Source: Prorocentrum cordatum (Eukaryota > Sar > Dinophyceae > Prorocentrales > Prorocentraceae). Taken from it: 64,000 nt of DNA. Below the pieces are notes generated by a model, which had not been told where the DNA came from, ran no database searches, and saw only the letters and a list, made by a program, of their open reading frames with translations. Every line of letters starts with the position of its first letter. Within the stretch, counting starts at the first letter, position 1. This document shows, piece by piece, positions 32,900 through 43,989 of this stretch. The DNA lies in NCBI GenBank assembly GCA_963575745.1, contig CAUYUJ010018621.1:135882-199881 (forward strand). Reading direction: 5' to 3'. The position numbers and the translations under genes are program-made.

Positions 32900-34310
32900 A
32901 CGCGGGGGCGGGGGCGCTGCGGGCGCGCCGGCGCCTCTTGCGCGGTGGGCGCGCCTCGCCTCCCGCGCCATCCTTGGCGCTCGGTTTGGGCGCCCCCGCG
33001 TCCTCCGGGACGGCGAAGGTCACTGCCCCGTCCCGCTCCCCGTCTGCCCCGTCATCCCCTGCCGAGGTGGCCCGAGTGGTGGCAAGGGGGTCGAGCTGGT
33101 CCGCCAGCCGAGCAGCGTCGCCCGTCGCCTTTCCCGCCTCCAGCGCGACCTCGAATGGCCCGCTTGGGCGGTCGGGGGCCTGAAGCCAGGCCCTCAGCCA
33201 CAGCTTCACCATCTCGTCGTTAGCGAGTCGGTCGTAGTCAGGCCCGACGCCGGCGCGCGCCCCGGGTGCCTCGTCTGCGCTTGCCACCTCTACGGCCTGC
33301 CTCAGCAGGCGCTCCGCCCACTGAATCACCCAACGGGCCGTGCGGCGCGGGAGTGCGCGGGCGGCCTGCCGCGTGCGCTCGGCGATCGGCATACCTCCCA
33401 GACCCAGAGCATCCCACAGCTCCGCCGCGCCCCCCTGCGCGCACCAGATTTCCTTCGGGTGCAGGGCTCGCGCGGTCCAACCAGCCTCGGACCCCTCAAG
33501 GACCAAGGTGTTCGCGTAGCCCTTCAGTGGGTCGGGCTTCGCCCGAGCCGTGTGGCAGGGCCCGCGCGGATCATGAATCACTACGCGCTGGGCCCGCCCA
33601 CCCCCCGCCGGTTGCCACGTGCCGCGCGGCCAGGGCATCATGCGATCCCCAGTCGTCGAGATTCGGGGGTCCACGAGCAGTGTTCCCTCGCTGAGGTCCA
33701 GGCGGAGTTCATCCAGCGGCGGCCGCCCTGCCTCTCTCCAGAGCTGGCAGAGGCCGCGTGGCTCCACGCAGGGCTGCCCCAGGGGGGGGATGGGACCCGG
33801 AGCCCGGGTCCGTTCTCCACACCCCCAAACCTGGATCGCCCGCGCGCGCGCCGTGACATCGCCGAAGTGTGCGCACAGAAGACGCGTCTCGGGGGAGAGA
33901 GCCGCCGAGGCGCCGCAAGCGCGCACCCAGACGCGCTGCGGCGTAATTGAAGGGGGCGTCGAGCAGCACGCCCAGCGGCCGGATGGAGATCAGTAGTCGC
34001 TCCAGGCCCGCTGCCTCGCGTCCGCCTGGATCCTCCGACAGTGACGCGCACGCCCAGCGGACCTGTGGTGCCCCTGCGGGGTCCTTGGGGTGGTCGCCGC
34101 CGTCCGGGCCCCATCGGTCGCCGACATCCCAAGGTGCCAGCAGCGCCGACCCGCCAAGGCTCTCCCAGGCCTCCCCGGGGGGCCACGCGGTTCCCACCTC
34201 CAGTAGCCGCGTCCCGTCGACTTGCAGGGGCGCGTAGCGTGGCAGGGCCTCTCGGGCTCCCTTGACTTGGAGCGCGGCCGCACGCCAGGGGCCATCGTCT
34301 CCTGGCATCC
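32900..34310 (-). pseudogene. methyltransferase-like and linker region of the DIRS-like element
   Basis: Two frames cover this. The upstream one has LLAPWDVGDRW and PLGVLLDAPFN; the downstream one has LHPKEIWCAQGGAAELWDAL, resembling the R-LTPxExxxxQG region of C5-cytosine methyltransferases. Position between RNase H and recombinase matches where DIRS elements carry a methyltransferase domain. It is followed by an acidic linker and a basic RKRRRRAR patch. Assignment is tentative. Confidence 0.4.
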
Positions 34311-35047
34311 GCAGCTCGCGCTGGGCGGCCTCCTCCACCAGCTCGCCCCACGGGCTGCCGGTGATAACTCGGTCCATCCCGCCTCCGCCATCCGCTGGCG
34401 CACCTCCGCCACCGTGGCTCGAGTCACGAAGTCGGCCAACTCGTTGTGGTAAGTTCGCAGGTAAAGTCCGTCCACGACCCGGAACTTGCACCGTAGCTCC
34501 AGCGCGGCCAGGACTCGAAGCAGGTGGCGCGTCACCGCGTTCCGTGCACGGCGGCGTCGCAGCCAACGACTGACATTACTGTTGTCCGTGACGTACGGCA
34601 GGAGAAGCTGGAACCAGTCCGGGCCTTTCTCAGCCGCCAGGGCTATCAGGCAAAGGAGCTCGACCACCGCGATGATCTCCCCCTCTCCCTGCCAGGTGAC
34701 CCCGGGGGCGGAGCGGAGCGTCTCCAGGTAGGGGGCCGCCGCCGCCACGATGCATTCGCGCGAAGTCCAGTCCAGTGCGCCAATCTGGTCCAGGGTGGCA
34801 TCGCCTCCCAGCCAGCGCAACCTGCCGAGCGCCCCCGGGAGCGCGAGGGCCTCGCGTAGGCCTAGCAGGCCTTCAAAGGAGGTCTCGAAGTTACCTTCGA
34901 CAGGCATCAAAAAGCAGACGCGCAGCCAGTCCAGGGTCTGGTGCCAGTCGTCCCCCGCAGCCTCTACCTGCTCGGTGTCACCCGGCGGGTGGACGTAGGC
35001 CTGGCCTGGGTCTCCCGACAGCATCCGGTGGACCGCTGGGAGCTCCA
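34310..35047 (-). pseudogene. RNase H domain of the DIRS-like element
   Basis: The four acidic positions of RNase H are visible in order: GGDAT, AVVELLCL, YVTDNSN and HNELADFVTR. The terminal LRTYHNELADFVTR matches the tail seen in DIRS/Ty3-type RNase H. The frame enters from ELPAVHRML at 35,045, which joins in phase with the RT frame ending at 52,262 once the transposon is removed. Confidence 0.75.
35046..35047. repeat. target-site duplication CA, left
   Basis: The dinucleotide CA before the left terminal inverted repeat is matched by CA at 52,262-52,263. Keeping one copy restores the host reading frame. Confidence 0.7.
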
Positions 35048-35087
35048 CTGAGATGCATCCTGGGTTTGTTAAGGTTTATGAGGTTTA
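35048..35087 (+). repeat. left terminal inverted repeat
   Basis: Starts CTGAGATG, then shares AT, GG, TTTGTTA, TTATGAG and TTTA blocks with the right end. Nine mismatches in 40. Confidence 0.8.
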
Positions 35088-35204
35088 GCTAAAGCTTAGC
35101 GCACTTATACAGTTTACCATACGTTTACCAACAACGGACTTATAAATTTTATAAACGTTTAGCCGTCGCGATATGCAAGCTATGAAACTACCATTTTCTT
35201 TTGC

Positions 35205-35420
35205 AAACCATACGCTGCACCACGCCACGTAGGATGCATCATAGGTTGCGCCAAATAGGATGCACCGCATACGTTGCACCACATAGGTTTCCCCACATAG
35301 GTTTCCCCACGCAGGTTGCGCCACATAGGTTTCCCCACGTAGGTTGCACCACATGGATGCACCACATAGTTTGCATCATGGCATGTAGCACAACATTGGT
35401 TGCACCACTTGATATGAGCT
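35205..35420. repeat. 14-bp subterminal repeats
   Basis: About 13 tandem or near-tandem units of AGGTTKCMCCACAT type. Bases 35,285-35,340 are four exact-length 14-bp units. Position just inside the TIR is where CACTA-type transposases bind subterminal repeats. Confidence 0.7.
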
Positions 35421-35814
35421 GAACTTCAGTTTTCGACGCCTTCGGCGCGGCGCCGCCGCCCACGCCGCCTTCGGCCTCGGTTTCGGCATGCCGCTTTGAT
35501 CGTTTTAAACGTGAGGAGGGAAGGGGGAGGAGGGGGGGCGAGGAAACAGCAGGCGGAGGAGCAGGAGGAGGGGCGGGAGGAGGGGAAGGAGCAGCAAGAG
35601 CAGGACAGGCATGAGGAAAAGCAGGAGGAGGAGGAGGAGGAGGAGGAGGAGAAGCGGAGCAGCTGGAAGACCTATAGCCTCCTCATTTCTCATCCTCCTC
35701 TTGTTCGTTGCCTTCAGCCGCAATGGCTTGAACGTGCGATGATGGGCTGCGCGGCGGTACGCGCAGCGCATGCGAATGGTTTCTCATCTGGGCGCGACGC
35801 GCCAGCAAATCCTA
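35421..35814. other. spacer between subterminal repeats and transposase
   Basis: Holds GCCTTCGGC palindromic pieces (35,436-35,488) and a GGA tract (35,510-35,660). The region from 35,815 downward to the TIR is the transposase 3' side; no other gene is seen. Confidence 0.4.
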
Positions 35815-37919
35815 TCATGAAAACTCGAATGGCAGGATGGCGCCAACGGTGCCGTCGGCGTATACGCAGTGCTCTACTACTGGAGATTCTGACAATTTCC
35901 ACACCGCCTTTGCAGTACTACGGATGCGTTGAGAAAACTCCATCACCTCCATCATAGAAACAGCTTCTCCACTGACCTCGAAATGAAATTTCACGCGGGC
36001 GGCCAGTATGCCATCGGGGCCATTTAGAAGCACAACGTCACCTTGAGTGCATAAGCCGAGCTGGCTGAAGCGAGAATCTTTGCCCACGTTGACTGGGATA
36101 TCATCGTCTTCCAATCCCAATGCGTCCATTATCAGCTGTCTGCTTTTCTTGGGGGCCTTGCGTCCCTGCACCAAGCCAACGTCGTAATCAAAACTATGGC
36201 TTGCTATTGCAGAAAGGTGGTGGGCAACGCACTCGCTCAGCAACGACTTGCTGGCTGATCCAGAGATGTTCGCCAATTCGGTGGCGTATCGCTTCGGCAT
36301 CCTATGCTTCCTCTCAAGGACAACACACTTTAAGAGCCGCCCGTTTTTCTCAAGTATCTCAGGGAGGTGGAGAAGCCAGTGGCATTTGGGCGTCAAGCAC
36401 TCATACCCGAAAGCAGCAGTAAACGACTCTAACAACTTATGAACACAACCTAAAAGCCTCGCTGGGCTCACGTCGATCCGACTGGTTGCAACTGCAAGCT
36501 CCGACCACTGAACGCAAGAAATCATAGCGTCGCAAGCCGCACTGGCTGCCCCCATGGGTCGCAGGACCGTCTGACAGAACAACATCAGCACGCCAAAGAT
36601 AGACAATAAATCAGATGCCTGGCAATTTACGTGTTGCGCCTTTCTATGCTTGTCTTTCCGATCAGCATTAAAAATGCTATCTCAACGCGTAGCATGAAAT
36701 CGCCCAGGGAACACCCAATGTGCCAAGAACTCCGAGAATGACTCCCACACGCCGTTGAGCCCAGCAGATATGAAGGCTTCGAACGTAAGGTAAATCACCA
36801 GATTCGCGACACCGTCGACGAAGAGCGCGTGCATATAGTCATGCATAAACACCTCTGTCGGGTTGACCAGCCTGTCCAAGGCTCTATCGAGCAGCAAGCC
36901 CCGCTTAGCAAACGTCAAACCCAACGCTCGCCGCAACATCACAAACACATCATTTGACAAAGTCCGCGACATGCGTCCCAGATACCTGGCATTCGCGCGA
37001 AGCTCATGGTCCGTGGACGCCACGAGCTCATCGAGATGTATTTGGTTACAGCGCAACATGGCTGAACCGTCCTCTTCAACAACCTTTGAATCAGGTGTGA
37101 ATATATTCTTGCAAAGCATACAAAACTTGGACGCGCTGTCGCCCCTTGCATGCCAGACAGTTTTATGAGCGCCGCCGTCTTGCAACACCACGCCCACTTT
37201 CGCAAACAGCCTGAAGCTATCCCCGCCCAGATCAAGGGCCATGCCACCGTCTTGGAAATGAAAGCCATCAGGCTTGAAAAAGCATTTGATAGCCTCAGCG
37301 AATGCTTGGCTTAACCCAGCAGAGAGAGAAGAAACTGCGTTGGGGAACTCAGTCATCAGCACAAACCAGCTCTCTTCGTGACTGAGCGCGCTCACGCCAT
37401 TCCAAGAAGCTCCAATATATAGATTGGAAATTTCTTTGGTTCGCTGGTGACAAGGGGTTCCCTGGGGCAACTTCATCGGAATACAAAACCAAGTTCCATG
37501 GCTGTTCTGGCGTCGGCGGGTGAAGCATCAACTGGCGCTTCAAGAACTTCCGAAAGGTTGCACTCTCCTCGACAGCTGCCGCTTAGGATGCGAACGGGCA
37601 GGCGATTGGTATGCTAGCTGGCTCTTCCTCTGCATTAATACACGTGAATGATTCCAATACGGCAGTATTGGCCGACAGCTGTGGTAAGAGCATCTCTCGC
37701 GGCCCGCATAGAGTTTCGATCTATGACCTCTGGGGCCCCATTGTGTCTCACGTCCTCCAGAATTGCAGCCAGCGCAGAAGCTGTACAGTCAGGCTTGGTA
37801 CGACGGAACTCATTCAGCCTGCGCAGCTTAGCAGCCCGCGTCGGCTTCATCCGAAACGGCCCCAGACGCTGAACGGCCCGACTGCATGCTGAGCGAAACG
37901 GGCTACGGACGGAACGCAA
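35815..37919 (-). pseudogene. TNP2/CACTA-like transposase, decayed
   Basis: Four open segments read in order on the minus strand. The N-terminal part starts at ATG 37,850 and contains ALAAILEDVRHNGAPEV. A central part has LVLYSDEVAPGNPL. After a frameshift near 37,400 come a Cys pair (FCMLCKN) and HDYMHALFVDGVAN, like the DxMH-x-GV box of TNP2-type transposases. Beyond an in-frame TGA at 36,682-36,684 come SDLLSIFGVL, PKCHWLLHLPEILEKNG and the VLERKHRMPKRYA box. A C-terminal domain has GDVVLLNGPDGILAARVKFHFEV. Two frameshifts and one stop make it inactive as written. It is the only candidate to have moved this transposon. The same family recurs at 62,265-63,190. Family name is tentative; transposase-like nature is more secure. 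Confidence 0.65.
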
Positions 37920-38099
37920 GCACTTGCTTCACAACAAGGGCGCCCAACTGACAACGCGACGAGCAGACATGCTTTTCTCGGGATTGGCCTCACGACTCAT
38001 AACGCGCTCTCGAGAACCAAGTGCGTTAACTAACGCAGCACGGAGTGCTTGTACGTTCGGCGAAAAGCCTGGTTATATGGTAGGGGCACCATGTGCGTC

Positions 38100-38270
38100 T
38101 CATGGCTTAGCCTGAGCGTCGTCGATCGCCTTCACTGCTGCAGCCCACGCCTCAGATGTCGGCTTAGGGCACCCCCAAGCTTTGGAGCTCTCGGGGTAGT
38201 TGTCCGACCAGCCCATGCGAAGCTTTAGGCGCATGGTGTGAGATATTCCGCCCCGCCCGCCCATGGCCAT
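38100..38270 (-). CDS. small hypothetical ORF (56 aa)
   Basis: ATG 38,270 to TGA 38,100, rich in Trp and Lys (MGWSDNYPESSKAWGCPKPT). Composition is protein-like, unlike the minisatellite just upstream (38,340-38,475, ~10-bp GATTGGACT units). It could be an exon of a larger gene. Confidence 0.3.
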   Translation of the reverse strand: MAMGGRGGISHTMRLKLRMGWSDNYPESSKAWGCPKPTSEAWAAAVKAIDDAQAKP

Positions 38271-38865
38271 CAGTACCAAGAGACGGCCCGATCCCAAGAC
38301 GAACGAAGCGAAGGTGTGGAACACGCAAGCAGCGGTGAAGGGCAGGGGGGGAGGGCGGACTGATTGGACTGATTGGACACAGCAGCCTTCGAGGGGGGGC
38401 TGATTGGATTGATTGGGCCGATTGGGCCTGCGATTGGGCATGGTGGGAAGGGGGGGGGGGGCTGATTGGGCGCATCGGCGTCCGAGGACTTCTATCGCGC
38501 GGAGGGGGGGCTGGTGTTTTAGAGGAGGGCGTGGGGGGGGGAGGCCGGAGGGTGGCGGTTGAGCGGGTGACCCAAGAGGTTTACGTCGCGGCCATCGGGC
38601 CACGTGATCTCAAAACAAACCTGCCAAAACCACCCCGAAAGCTCACGAGGGCGAGCTAAAACATACAGCCCCACCCCCTTCCCAGCATGACCAACAACGG
38701 CGTCGCGACATGGCTGGGCGGAGGCAACGTGACTCGACGTACCCAAAACACCGACCGCATCGCCGTAGCTGAATCAAGCTTTTTCAGGAGGGGGAGGGGC
38801 ATCGGGGTGCCACTCGCAATCAATCCAGACGCAGCGGTGCGTTGGCTGGCGGTGTTCGCTAAGCG

Positions 38866-40329
38866 TCATGCATCGCCACGCTTCCTGAGGGCACGGAAGC
38901 GCCTGGCCTTGAGGCTCGTGTAGATGATCCCCTGCTTGTAGGCCACTGGCGGGGGGTTCGAACCATCCTTTGGCAACGACGGCATAGCGCCCATGATTTT
39001 AGACTTCGGGGTCGGCTTCAAGTCGGCATCCTTGGGCTTACCCTTGCCCTTTGCAGCCTCGGCAAGCTCGACCTTCGCAGCCTTCATCGGCTTGGCGGCA
39101 GCAGCGGCTGCTGCTGGGCGCTTCCGTGGTGGAGCCTCGGCCTTGGCCTCAGGTGCAGCGTCTTCCTCTTCGGCTTTAGCGGCATCCTTCTTAGCTAAGG
39201 CTTTCGCCTTCGCTTCGTCCTTCGCCTTGACCTTGCGTTTCTTGAGGGCGAGGATCGCAGCGCGGGCGCGGGGGCCCAAGTTCCCGTCACGCGGCCCGTC
39301 GTCATCATCGGCGGCGCCGTGCTTCGCATCATCATCGGAGTCGTGCTCACCCTTTACAGCGTCTTGCTCCTCACGCTTCGCTTCTGGCTCATGCTTGACA
39401 GATGGCTCATGCTTGGCGGCTGGTTGCACCTTCAGCGCCCCATCAGCAGCGCGGTGGATAGCCAAGCTGCTTCGCTGTTCGGGCTTCACGTCAGGAGCCG
39501 AAGGGCTCTGCACAGCCGCCTGGCTTTTCCCTTTGCGGTACTCGAGCAATTTCTGCTGGTATTCGTAAAACAATCCCATCTCGATCGGGTCGTTCGGTGA
39601 TGCAACGAGCGCACCTGCTGGCGATGCGTCGCGTGCGTCGGCTGCGGGCGCTGCGGCGTCGCGGCCGCGAGCGCAGCCAAGCCCGTCCTTCGCTTCTTGA
39701 AACTTTAGCGTAGCATTTGAATCAACAGATGCGTTCAGCAAGCCTCTGTTGGAGCGTAGCGAGATCTTGTCCGCGATTGCGTTTATGCCCTTAAGCTCGA
39801 TCTTGGTCGGCTGGCCATCCCCAAGGTAGGCGGCGTTGAAGATGTCGGGTGGGAGCTCGGATGGCGAAGCTGGATATTCCATGATGCGACCAGAGCCGAA
39901 GTCCTTTTTCTCTGTCTTGAACGACACCTTCAAATCCCCTAAGATGCTGTGCACCTTCCTCGGCTCGGGTGGGGCGTCGTAATGCGTCACAAGCAGCGTT
40001 GCTAAGTCCCACTTGTATGTCTGCTCACTAGGCTCAGTGCAATCAACCGCTATGCCGCGTTCGACCAAGGTCGTCATCTTGCGATTCAGCGAAATCTTGG
40101 GGTCATTGATTACAACCCAGTCAGACGACGTCAAGGACGACCACCACTCTTCAAGCAACTGCTCGTTCGCGGAGCCTTCGGGCTTGACGGGGCCACTGCC
40201 CTTAGCGACCTTGCTGTCGACGATTGACATTATCCGCTTGGTCTGATCTTCGCCGTATGGCTCACCCCTCAAAGCGTCGACAAACTGCGTGGCTCCGGCT
40301 GGCCCGAAGCATTTCATGTTGTTCAGCAT
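38866..40329 (-). CDS. hypothetical cargo protein (487 aa), Lys/Ala-rich C-terminus
   Basis: Begins at ATG 40,329, though the frame is open 26 codons further upstream with protein-like sequence (DPTLQKSFADTPIG), so a first exon or earlier start may be missing. Residues 1-250 look globular (SSDWVVINDPKISLNRKMTT; ELPPDIFNAAYLGDGQPTKIEL). Then come acidic/KHEPE repeats (around 290-330), a basic stretch KKRKVKAKDEAKAKALAKKD and KRPAAAAAAAKPMKAAK, suggesting a nuclear, nucleic-acid-associated protein. No family was recognised. Undamaged frame inside the transposon, same strand as the transposase. Confidence 0.6.
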   Translation of the reverse strand: MLNNMKCFGPAGATQFVDALRGEPYGEDQTKRIMSIVDSKVAKGSGPVKPEGSANEQLLEEWWSSLTSSDWVVINDPKISLNRKMTTLVERGIAVDCTEPSEQTYKWDLATLLVTHYDAPPEPRKVHSILGDLKVSFKTEKKDFGSGRIMEYPASPSELPPDIFNAAYLGDGQPTKIELKGINAIADKISLRSNRGLLNASVDSNATLKFQEAKDGLGCARGRDAAAPAADARDASPAGALVASPNDPIEMGLFYEYQQKLLEYRKGKSQAAVQSPSAPDVKPEQRSSLAIHRAADGALKVQPAAKHEPSVKHEPEAKREEQDAVKGEHDSDDDAKHGAADDDDGPRDGNLGPRARAAILALKKRKVKAKDEAKAKALAKKDAAKAEEEDAAPEAKAEAPPRKRPAAAAAAAKPMKAAKVELAEAAKGKGKPKDADLKPTPKSKIMGAMPSLPKDGSNPPPVAYKQGIIYTSLKARRFRALRKRGDA

Positions 40330-40669
40330 GCCGATCGGAGTGTCGGCAAAGCTCTTCTGGAGCGTAGGGTCGGAGCTGCCGTTGATTTCGCCACGAGCCG
40401 TGAAAAGAAAACAAAACTTTCACGCTAGATATCTCCTTCACGAGCGAGCTGCAGCTGCAGCTTGCCATTCGGCAGGCGTGCACGTACGCCAACAGGCTCG
40501 CGCGTCGGCCGTCAGGCTTGTGAAGGGGGGGCAGCCGTCAAGCTCGTGAGCCAAACGGCTATAGAAAAAAGCGATGGGCTGGAGTACACCATGTGCAATC
40601 GCACAATCATGGTCGAAGTCTGCAGGGTCCTGTTTTGACGCGCACGACATGCAGCATGTGCGACGCGAT

Positions 40670-40990
40670 ATGGAGGGGGCGAGGTGGGGGGCCACCCCAT
40701 GAGATGAGCGAGAGAGGCCACGGAGCCAGGAGAAGAAGGTGGGAAATGGGGGCGAGGAGAACGACGACATATACGAACTGAAACGGCACCGTATATGGCC
40801 CCTCCCCCCATACCCCCCCCCCCCTCCCCCTCCGTCTCATCCTCCGCCTCATCCTCGCCCCCCAGCTCCTCCACAGCATCGTAGTCCTCCCCCTTATCCC
40901 CATCATCTTCCTCCTCCTCCTGGCTAGTGATTGCGCAGGATGCGTCGTGTGATTTCTGAGCCCCCTCAGAAATCACATGCGCCAATGGTT
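40670..40990. repeat. dispersed repeat with terminal hairpin, copy 1
   Basis: Shares GGGGGCCACCCCATGAGA, GAGAGGCCACGGAGCCAGGA and GGCGAGGAGAACGACG with 46,050-46,425, and ends in a hairpin TGTGATTTCTGAG / CTCAGAAATCACA (40,948-40,977). A third partial copy lies at about 45,850-45,930. Confidence 0.65.
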
Positions 40991-41286
40991 CCCCATCCTT
41001 CTCCTCTTCTTACCTCCCTCCCTACCCCCTCCTCCTCCCCCCCCTCCTCCTCCCCCGCCTCCTCCCCCTCCTCCCCCTCCTCCTCCTTCTCCGACCAGTA
41101 CTACTGCTTCTACTACTGCTACTGCCGACTACTACTCTACTGCTACCACTGTTGATTCTACTACTACAAACACTACTACTACTACTACCACTACTACAAC
41201 TACGACTACGACTACGACTACGACGACGACGACGACGACGACTACTACGACTACTACGACTACTACGACTACTACGACTACTACTA

Positions 41287-41317
<31 letters not shown>

Positions 41318-41347
41318 GACGACTACTACTACTACCACTACTACTAT

Positions 41348-41410
<63 letters not shown>

Positions 41411-43420
41411 GACTACTACTACTACTACAACCACTACGACTACAACTACGACTACGACTACTACTACCACGACTACGGATACGACTACTACTATTACTTC
41501 AACTGGTACAGCCCTGGTGACCACCAGGCAACCTCGCGTCGAGATGGGCGCCGCGACAACCTGACGCAGGACATGCGTCAGGAGGGGGAGGAGGAGGCAT
41601 ATGGGGAAGAAGAGGAGACAGAGGGGAAGGACGAGGAGGCGGATAAGACTGACGACGAGGAGGAGGTGGGGGGGGGGGAGGAGGAGGGGGGGGAGGGGGA
41701 GGAGGAGAAAAAGGAGGAGGAGGAGGAGGAAGAGCAGGAGGAGAGGAGGAGGAGGAGGGGTAGAGGGAAGGGTGGATGTGTGTGTGTGGTGTGTGTGTGT
41801 GCTTGGCGTGTGGGGGGTGGAGGTGGGGTGGGGGGCGTGGGGGGGGGGTGGGGGGGGGTGGTGGTGCGTGGTGGTGGTGGGGGGGGGGGGGGGGGGGGGG
41901 GGGGTGGGCGTGGGGTGGTTGTGGTTGGTGGTGGTGGTGGTGGTGGTGGTCGGGGTGTGTGGTGTGTGGGTGGGGTGGGGTGGTGTTGTGTGTGTGTGTG
42001 TGTGTGTGGGTGTGTGTGTGGGTGTGGGTTCGTGTGTCGTGTGTGGTGTGGTGTGTGTGTGCTGTGTGTGTGTGTGTGTGTTGTGTGTGTTGTGTGTGTG
42101 TGTGTGTGTGTGTGTGTGGTGGGGGGGGGGGGGGGGGGGGCGGCAGGGGCGAGGAGAGCAGGATAATAACATGAGAGTTGGGCGGACGAGGGGGGCGAGG
42201 ATAAGGACGATGATAAGAAAGATGACGAGGACGAGGAGGAGGAGACGGATCATGAGGAGCAGGAGAAGGATGAGGAAGATGACGAGGAGGTGTGTGTGTG
42301 TGTGTGTGTGTGCGAGTGAGTGACGTGAGTGTGTGTGTTGTGATGTGTGTGTGGGTGCGTCGTGAGTGTGTGTGTCGTGTGTGTGTAGGTGTGTGTTGGT
42401 GCCGTGTGAGTGGAGCGTGCGTGTGTGTGTGTGTGCGGTGTGCGCCGTAGTGTGCGTTGTGTGCGTGTTAGTGGTTGCGATTTGTGTGTGTGTGGGTTAA
42501 TTGTGTGTGGTGTGTGCGTGAACGTGTGTGTGTGTGTGTGGTGTATGTGCGTGTGTGTGTGCGTGTGTGTGTGTTTTGTGTGGTGTGCGCGCGCGTGTGC
42601 GTGTGGCGTGTGTGTGTGTGGAGTGTGTGTGTGGGTGTGTGTGTGTGGTGTGTGTGTGTGTGTGTGTGTGTGGTAGTGTGTGTGTGTGTGTGGTGTGCTG
42701 TGTGTGTGTTGTGGTGGGTGTGTGTTGTGTCGTGGTGTGTGTGTGAGTGTGGTGTGGTTCTAGGTGTGTGTGTGCGCCGTGTGTGTGTGTGAATTGCGAG
42801 TGGTGGGGGGGGGGGGAGGGGGGTGGGCGGGGGGGGGGGGGGGCGCACGGTTGGCCCATTTGAAGAAGGCGCCGAATGCGGCATTATATTACTGTGGTTG
42901 AGGGGGGGGGGAGGGGCGGGAGCACGAGGGCCATCTCGGAGCCCCCGAGGTTCCGAAGCGGGGCCCAGCAAGGCCCACGAACGGCCCGAAGATCACCCCA
43001 CCCCCATCCCATGTCCACAAAAAATGCAGCGTCAGCGCCCCCGCCCTACCGCCACCACCACCCCCCCCCCGCCCCCCCCCAAAAAAAGTCCCCCCCGCCC
43101 GTTCCTGGGAGAGAAGCCACGGACGCGGCAAACCGCGGACACGGTAACCATTCACGAATTCACGACCACGGGCCGTGAATTCGCGAATGGCCTCCGCGCC
43201 CGCTGATGACGGGCGACGAATGACGCAGTCGGTGGACGGAGGGGGAGGAGGAGGAGGAGGAGGATGGGGACGGGGGGGGAGGGGGGGGAGGAGGAGGAGT
43301 AGGAGGAGGAGGAGGAGGAGGAGGGGGGGGAGGAGGAGAAGAAGGAGGAGGAGGAGGAGGGTTTGCAGTCACCTGCGACGCAGCCCGCGTCGCACACGCC
43401 GACGGCGCGCTGGCGGGCGT
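40991..43420. repeat. microsatellite-dominated interval
   Basis: In order: CCTCCT tract (41,030-41,090), (TAC/CGA)n (41,160-41,510), GGA tract (41,580-41,770), G/GT-rich tract with long (GT)n runs (41,775-42,830), C/G homopolymer runs (42,820-43,090) and a GGA tract (43,220-43,360). About 2.4 kb without a gene. Confidence 0.85.
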
Positions 43421-43989
43421 CGAGCTCCGCGCCGACGCCTGATCTGATGTCGGCGCCGGCGCGCAGAGCATTTGTGCTCTTGATAGTGCCGACGCCGAGC
43501 CACGCCACAATTGAAACCAAACACAACTCAATAGCACCATTTTCACATTGAATGTCCCATGGATCCGAGTTTACCAACCGCACATCTCCCTGTGGCTCGG
43601 CGCTTAAAGGCAAAGCGCGGACTTAACCGCGAACATGTTCAAAGATGGGTGCACGCAGAGACCGTCTGAGCGGGGGGGGGTGATCGGGTGGGGGCCCAAT
43701 TGGACCGACCGAGTGGCAAACCAATCAGCATCCTCACTCTCCTCATCCTCATTATCCTCATCATCCTCATCCATTCCATCCTCCTCATCATCCCTCCTCA
43801 CCCCCCCACCTGGGTTGATGTCTCCTGGGGGGCCGATGGGCGTATAAACGGAAGTTGGACCAGGGCCCGAACGCCACCCCATCGGGCGAACATCCACCGC
43901 TAGATGATCGGTCTCTGAAGGCACGCCAGATGCCCCGACATGCGCCCAGAGGCGGCGCCACGGCGCGCGGGGACATGTGCGTCCGAAAA
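43421..43989. other. spacer, no gene recognised
   Basis: Mixed-composition DNA with a short CATCCTCAT repeat (43,735-43,800). Frames of 60-150 codons exist on both strands but overlap and lack recognisable features. Confidence 0.35.

Larger units (their letters stand above)
31900..35047 (-). mobile_element. DIRS-like retroelement, 3' half
   Basis: Minus-strand order is RNase H, methyltransferase-like domain, tyrosine recombinase, the canonical DIRS order downstream of RT. The 5' edge is the insertion point of the 17.2-kb transposon at 35,048; the other half is 52,262-55,520. Several frame changes (near 34,300, 33,930 and 32,720) mark it as decayed. The 3' end was not identified; recognisable recombinase sequence stops near 31,900. 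Confidence 0.7.

Noticed and set aside
35061-35090. Interstitial telomere-like GGGTTT/AGGTTTA sequence
   Set aside because: The same bases are matched by the right terminal inverted repeat of the transposon, which explains them better, and TTTAGGG is not tandem here.
38745-38790. CCGTAGCTGAATCAAG as a spliced-leader relic
   Set aside because: Needs an internal deletion and has no gene immediately downstream; chance similarity is likely.
41573-42750. Glu-, Val- and Cys-rich open frames
   Set aside because: Encoded by GGA and GT microsatellites.
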